From Paraburkholderia nodosa (GTDB lineage: Bacteria; Pseudomonadota; Gammaproteobacteria; Burkholderiales; Burkholderiaceae): a stretch of 64,000 nt of DNA. The stretch's first letter is position 1. Every line of letters begins with the position of its first letter. Below the pieces are notes generated by a model. The model ran no database searches, was not told where the DNA came from, and was given only the letters and a program-made list of their open reading frames with translations. Shown piece by piece: positions 60,437 to 64,000 of the stretch. The position numbers and the translations under genes were made by a program. The stretch covers positions 90,727 through 154,726 of the forward strand of contig NZ_MCNV01000020.1 of the NCBI RefSeq assembly GCF_001718195.1, written 5' to 3'.

Positions 60437-61034
60437 AGCTGAACTTCGTCATTTACTTCTTCATCACCTGTTTTCCGAGCTATCTCGTAGAGGCTCATGG
60501 CTTCTCGCTCAAATCGCTCGGCACGCTCGGCATGATTCCCGCGCCCGTCTCGATTCCCGGCGACTCGGTCGGTGACTACATCTCCGACGCATTGTATCGC
60601 CGCGGCTGGAGCCTTACCGCAGCACGAAAAACTTGCATGGTAGGCGGCATGCTACTGTCTTCGGTCATCACGCTTTCGGCGTTCACGAGCAACCTGTACC
60701 TGGTGCTGACCTTCTTCTCGATCGCCTATGGGAGCCTCGGCTTTGCCGCACCGTGCATCTGGTCTCTGCCCGGCGACGTTGCACCGACCCCCGACCATGT
60801 CGGTTCGATCGGCGGTATCCAGAACTTCGCGTCGAATCTCGCTAGAATCGTCATAACGACATTCACGGGTGCCGTGCTGGCGTTGACAAACGGATCGTTC
60901 ACCATTCCTCTCTGCGCGGCAGGAGTGTTCTGCCTGCCAGCGCGTGTAGCTATCTGTTTCTTGTCGGGAAGATCGAGCCGCTTGCGCTCGATAGTAGTCC
61001 CTTGCAGGAGAGCATTGCAAAAACGAACGTATGA
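60437..61034 (+). pseudogene. MFS transporter remnant (sugar acid/anion:proton type)
   Basis: The phase entered at about 60437 reads QLNFVIYFFITCFPSYLVEA, HGFSLKSLGTLGMIPAPVSI, DSVGDYISDALYRRGWSLTA and FGAAPCIWSLPGDVAP-like helices (GFAAPCIWSLPGDVAPTPDH), the C-terminal half of an ACS-family carrier. Near 60930 the phase shifts: the natural end CSYLFLVGKIEPLALDSSPL is in another frame and stops at 61032-61034. The N-terminal half is absent. It is not functional. Confidence 0.78.
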
Positions 61035-61557
61035 TCAGAGGGCTGAATCCTTCGGCTAAGGCTTGTGGTGCGAACATACTGAATTGAGGCATCGTGAAAG
61101 ATCGCCTCGATCATCCGGTTCGCGCAGGGCCGCAAGGACCAGTCCGGCTTGGCTACATTCGATGAGTGCACGCCGCAGTGCGGACGCGAGAATGAGCTAG
61201 CAACGGTTACTGAGACGATAAGCGCAGGCGAGTGGCGCGCTACATGGCCATCCCCGCTTTGACCAGGTTTCGAAGGGCGGCACAGCCCGGTTTATGGCAG
61301 TGCGTTGCCGATGTCACTATATGTCGCCGTAACGTCCCAGGCGAAGACCGCAGACGGTCCAAACTCACTTCGTTCGACGCGGATACCGAATCTGTACTCG
61401 GCGGTAAGCACCTCCGGCACCGAAAGTCGTTGCGAAGACTTTCCTCAAGTTCCCGCGCAGAACATTTTCATTTTGTTGCCGCATCAACGGTGGCGCAAAA
61501 CGCCTGAATACGCTCCATCGCGACGATGCCGGCGCGCTTACGCTTGCGTGCGCCGAA
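61035..61557. other. Intergenic region, nothing recognised
   Basis: This 523-base gap separates two gene remnants. No gene, RNA or repeat could be supported. Confidence 0.35.
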
Positions 61558-61836
61558 TCATCGCGCGTCAGGCACCGGCGAATCAATGTTCGCTGATATG
61601 ACTCTCGACGAGAGTCGAAAGATTGACGGTCCCAAATGATATCGGTCTGAAGCGTGCGTTAAATACCCTTCCGCGACCAGCGGACGTAGCAAGTACCACA
61701 GACTGCTTTTTGGCGATTTGAGCGCGAAACTAAGCTCGCCCAGAGACATGCCATCCGGCGCGCGTGCCAAGAGCGCGAACAGCGCAAGAATCCGGGCCAA
61801 CGAACGTGGCCCCCTGACAGTTCGGTCTGCGGGCAC
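61558..61836 (-). pseudogene. Truncated IclR family regulator (DNA-binding part only)
   Basis: The 92-residue frame MPADRTVRGPRSLARILALF, with ARAPDGMSLGELSFALKSPK, SSLWYLLRPLVAEGYL and RYHLGPSIFRLSS, is the IclR winged helix. Intact IclR proteins have about 250 residues with an effector domain, which is missing here (the frame ends NIDSPVPDAR). It may be a relic or, less likely, a stand-alone repressor. The start has no strong ribosome binding site. Confidence 0.7.
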
Positions 61837-62014
61837 TTCCGTCTCCTCACCCGAGATCGGGGCATTGTGATCGCTGCATTCGCTACGCTCAGTCAGCGCC
61901 AGGTGCGCCCGGTCGCCTTTTCGTTACCTTTCTTGCCGCGGTAGTGTCCATCACTCGCTATCCCATGCGCAGGCGCGTTAATATCAATAACAAAGTGTTA
62001 ACGCCATTAACGTA

Positions 62015-62857
62015 ATGTATACTCGACCAACCGTTGAGTCAAGTGAAGACGATCGCGCTGTCCGCCCACGTGAGGTGAACTACCAGCGCCTTCGTTTGCT
62101 GTTACCATCCACCGGGAAGCTCGAATCTAGCCGTCGAGGATCGGAGGTTCTGCAAACCTCTGTAAGTTATAGGATTTCTAAAGTTGCCGAATCAGGGAAC
62201 GTCACATTGAAAACCACGGAACGTCGACGGTCGACAAAGACCGCGAGCGAGAAAAAAGTCCACTTGAAGGACACGAGTGTGAGTTCGCTTCGCGACGAGC
62301 ACCGCCGTATGACAAATGCTCGAATAACCGCGGCAGCGGAGAGCCTATTCAAAAAAAATGGATACCGTGCCACCTCGGTGAACGACATCGTCCGAGTTGC
62401 GGGCACAACCGCAACGACCTTCTATCGTCACTTCAAAAGTAAGGCGGAATTGGCGGCAATTATTCAGCGCGAACTGTATGCTGCTGTCAAATCTCAGACG
62501 ACCAAGCTCGAGAAAGTTAGTACGCTTCAGGACATTCGCGAGTGGCTCAATGGCTACATCGCCATGTGGAAGCGCATGCACCTGCTTTGCGACGCTTATT
62601 GGGAAGCGACATTGACCGATGGCGAACTGCGTCGCGCAATCCTTCCCGATACCATGACGCTGACAGCGCAATTGGAGACGTTCATGGCCCGATTCCCGAG
62701 TGCGGAACGCGAGCGCGCCCAATTGCGTTTGGCAGTGCTGCTGCTCACACTCGACCGAGTAGCATATCTGGCAGACAGCACCGATACAGTCAGTGAATAT
62801 GAAGCCATCTTGGACGAATTCGCGCTGGTAATGCATCGAGCGCTTTCCAGCGATTGA
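62015..62857 (+). CDS. TetR family transcriptional regulator (start uncertain)
   Basis: The HTH is clear: TNARITAAAESLFKKNGYRA, TSVNDIVRVAGTTATTFYRH and FKSKAELAAIIQRELY. The C-terminal domain is helical (WLNGYIAMWKRMHLLCDAYW). ATG 62015 gives 280 residues, with about 95 N-terminal residues of odd composition; TTG 62206 after AGGGA, or ATG 62308 just before helix 1, are more likely starts. The region 61975-62012 is AT-rich with the repeats GTTAACGCC and ATTAACG, possible operator half-sites. Confidence 0.82.
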   Translation: MYTRPTVESSEDDRAVRPREVNYQRLRLLLPSTGKLESSRRGSEVLQTSVSYRISKVAESGNVTLKTTERRRSTKTASEKKVHLKDTSVSSLRDEHRRMTNARITAAAESLFKKNGYRATSVNDIVRVAGTTATTFYRHFKSKAELAAIIQRELYAAVKSQTTKLEKVSTLQDIREWLNGYIAMWKRMHLLCDAYWEATLTDGELRRAILPDTMTLTAQLETFMARFPSAERERAQLRLAVLLLTLDRVAYLADSTDTVSEYEAILDEFALVMHRALSSD

Positions 62858-63250
62858 TGCTTGTTTATTGGCTCCGCTGATGGCTACCCTTGGCACAACA
62901 CGGCGGATGATTTACTTTGTTGGTGCCCGCTAACCGGAACCATCGTTCCGTTCGAATGACCGATGGAGTGGTCGAGAGCATAAATGGTCGGCGGCGGTCC
63001 TTCCTTCGCAGCGGTACGAACGCTTCGAAGCATCCCACTGTCGAGCAAACGTCCGCCGGCACGACTGATGTTACGTTGTCGTGTCGTGTTAGCGGACTGG
63101 CACGATGCCGCGCGTCCGACATTTTTGTATGCATTTCGCCGGCAGCGAAGCCTGTCTCGCCCAAGGTGATGCCGGTGGCCGTCCGACAGAGTCGAGCAAG
63201 ATAGACTACCGGCTTGCCGCAATGCACTTTTAGCACCGACATCCTCGCCA
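62858..63250. other. Intergenic region, nothing recognised
   Basis: This 393-base gap lies between the TetR gene and the exporter's 3' end (convergent). No terminator or gene could be supported. Confidence 0.35.
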
Positions 63251-64000
63251 CTATGAGCGGAGAGCGGTGTCCACATCGCATGGTTCCAAGCCTGCTGTGC
63301 CGGCTGCAGCTTTCGCCTCAGCCTTTCGGGAGATTCCCTGCAGCAGGAAATGCGACAGCGCCGGGATCAGGATCAGCGCACCGATCATGTTCCACAGGAA
63401 CATGAACGTAAGCAGGATGCCCATATCGGCCTGAAACTTGATCGGCGAGAACGCCCACGTCACCACCCCCGCGGCCAGTGTCACACCGACCAGCGCCACC
63501 ACCTTGCCCGTGAACTGCACCGCGTGGCGGTAGGCCACCTTCAGCGGCTGCCCTGTGCGCTGGTACGCGAGCTGCACGCTCAGCAGGTACAGCGCGTAGT
63601 CCACGCCGATCCCCACCCCCAGCGCAATCACCGGCAGCGTCGCCACCTTCACGCCAATACCCAGCTTGACCATGAGCGCCTCGCACAGCACCGACGTAAT
63701 GCCGAGCGGAACGACCGCCACCACCCCCGCGCGCCAGCTGCGGAACGTGATGAAGCACAGCAGGATCACCGCCGCGTACACCATGAACAGCATCGTGCGG
63801 TTCGCCTTCGCAACGACCACGTTCGTCACCGCGTCAATACCCGCCGAGCCCGCCGCCATCAGGAACTGGTGGTCCGCGTCACTGTGCGCCTTCGCGAACT
63901 CCTCGGCCACCTCCATCACACGCGAGAGCGTTGCCGCCTTGTGGTCGGTCAGATACGCAATGACCGGCGCCGTACCGCACGTCTGGCTGATCAGGTCCGG
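63251..64000 (-). CDS. RND/MMPL-family exporter, C-terminal part (runs off the window)
   Basis: The visible 249 C-terminal residues continue in frame to base 64000 (PDLISQTCGTAPVIAYLTDH). They contain five or six membrane helices typical of the second RND half: MLFMVYAAVILLCFITFRSW, GVVAVVPLGITSVLCEALMV, the MMPL motif VIALGVGIGVDYALYL, GKVVALVGVTLAAGVVTWAF, and ILLTFMFLWNMIGALILIPA. This family exports hydrophobic compounds or lipids in Proteobacteria. The N-terminal half and neighbours lie outside. Confidence 0.88.
   Translation of the reverse strand, partial: PDLISQTCGTAPVIAYLTDHKAATLSRVMEVAEEFAKAHSDADHQFLMAAGSAGIDAVTNVVVAKANRTMLFMVYAAVILLCFITFRSWRAGVVAVVPLGITSVLCEALMVKLGIGVKVATLPVIALGVGIGVDYALYLLSVQLAYQRTGQPLKVAYRHAVQFTGKVVALVGVTLAAGVVTWAFSPIKFQADMGILLTFMFLWNMIGALILIPALSHFLLQGISRKAEAKAAAGTAGLEPCDVDTALRS

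Overview
The window looks like a chromosomal stretch from a high-GC betaproteobacterium of the Burkholderiaceae, most like Paraburkholderia or Caballeronia. The reasons are the ssuDCBF sulfonate genes with their molbindin-like ssuF, the adjacent aat and bpt genes, UPF0303, manC, and housekeeping genes (dusA, pyrD, rpiA, rlmB, rnr, aat, bpt) whose proteins read like those of that family. Genus is inferred from recalled protein sequences, not computed.

Left part (1-31.5 kb) is mostly conserved. It holds a tas-like aldo/keto reductase (cut by the window edge), dusA, tRNA-His with a 1.8 kb relic island bounded by a 55-bp repeat of the tRNA 3' end, a dnaJ-like gene, ssuDCBF (no ssuE or ssuA here), an acyl-CoA hydrolase, a TetR regulator, a UPF0303-SMR pair, initiator tRNA-fMet, a nudix gene, aat-bpt-pyrD, a polar amino acid ABC binding protein and permease without an ATPase, a Gfo/Idh oxidoreductase, a FadR-type regulator, manC, a Crp/Fnr-type regulator, two exported low-complexity proteins, rpiA, rlmB, rnr, and two tRNA-Leu(CAG) genes, each with its own promoter and terminator.

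Middle part (31.5-39.8 kb) is an acetone carboxylase module. A sigma-54 activator (acxR) is divergent from an LRAT-domain gene and from acxABC (beta, alpha, gamma subunits). Four copies of a near-palindrome, GTCCGGAATCCGGAC or close to it, lie in two pairs of equal internal spacing (30-31 bp). Sigma-54 -24/-12 elements can be read upstream of acxA (very good) and of the LRAT gene (fair). The LRAT gene therefore looks like an undescribed member of the acetone regulon, and this is the most interesting proposal here.

Right part (39.8-64 kb) is accessory and decaying. It holds two HAF-repeat proteins, UPF0158, an isoprenylcysteine-type methyltransferase, LemA with a long M48 protease, copper genes (CusF-like, a CusA C-terminal stump, a cupredoxin), an IS630 element with a frameshift and a lost catalytic Glu, remnants of cytochrome b561, Amj, an alpha/beta hydrolase, an MFS carrier and an IclR regulator, a MerR-controlled haloalkane-dehalogenase-like hydrolase, an ArsR-like regulator, a chemoreceptor, a TetR regulator and the C-terminal part of an RND/MMPL exporter (cut by the window edge). 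No CRISPR array, rRNA or phage structural gene was seen.
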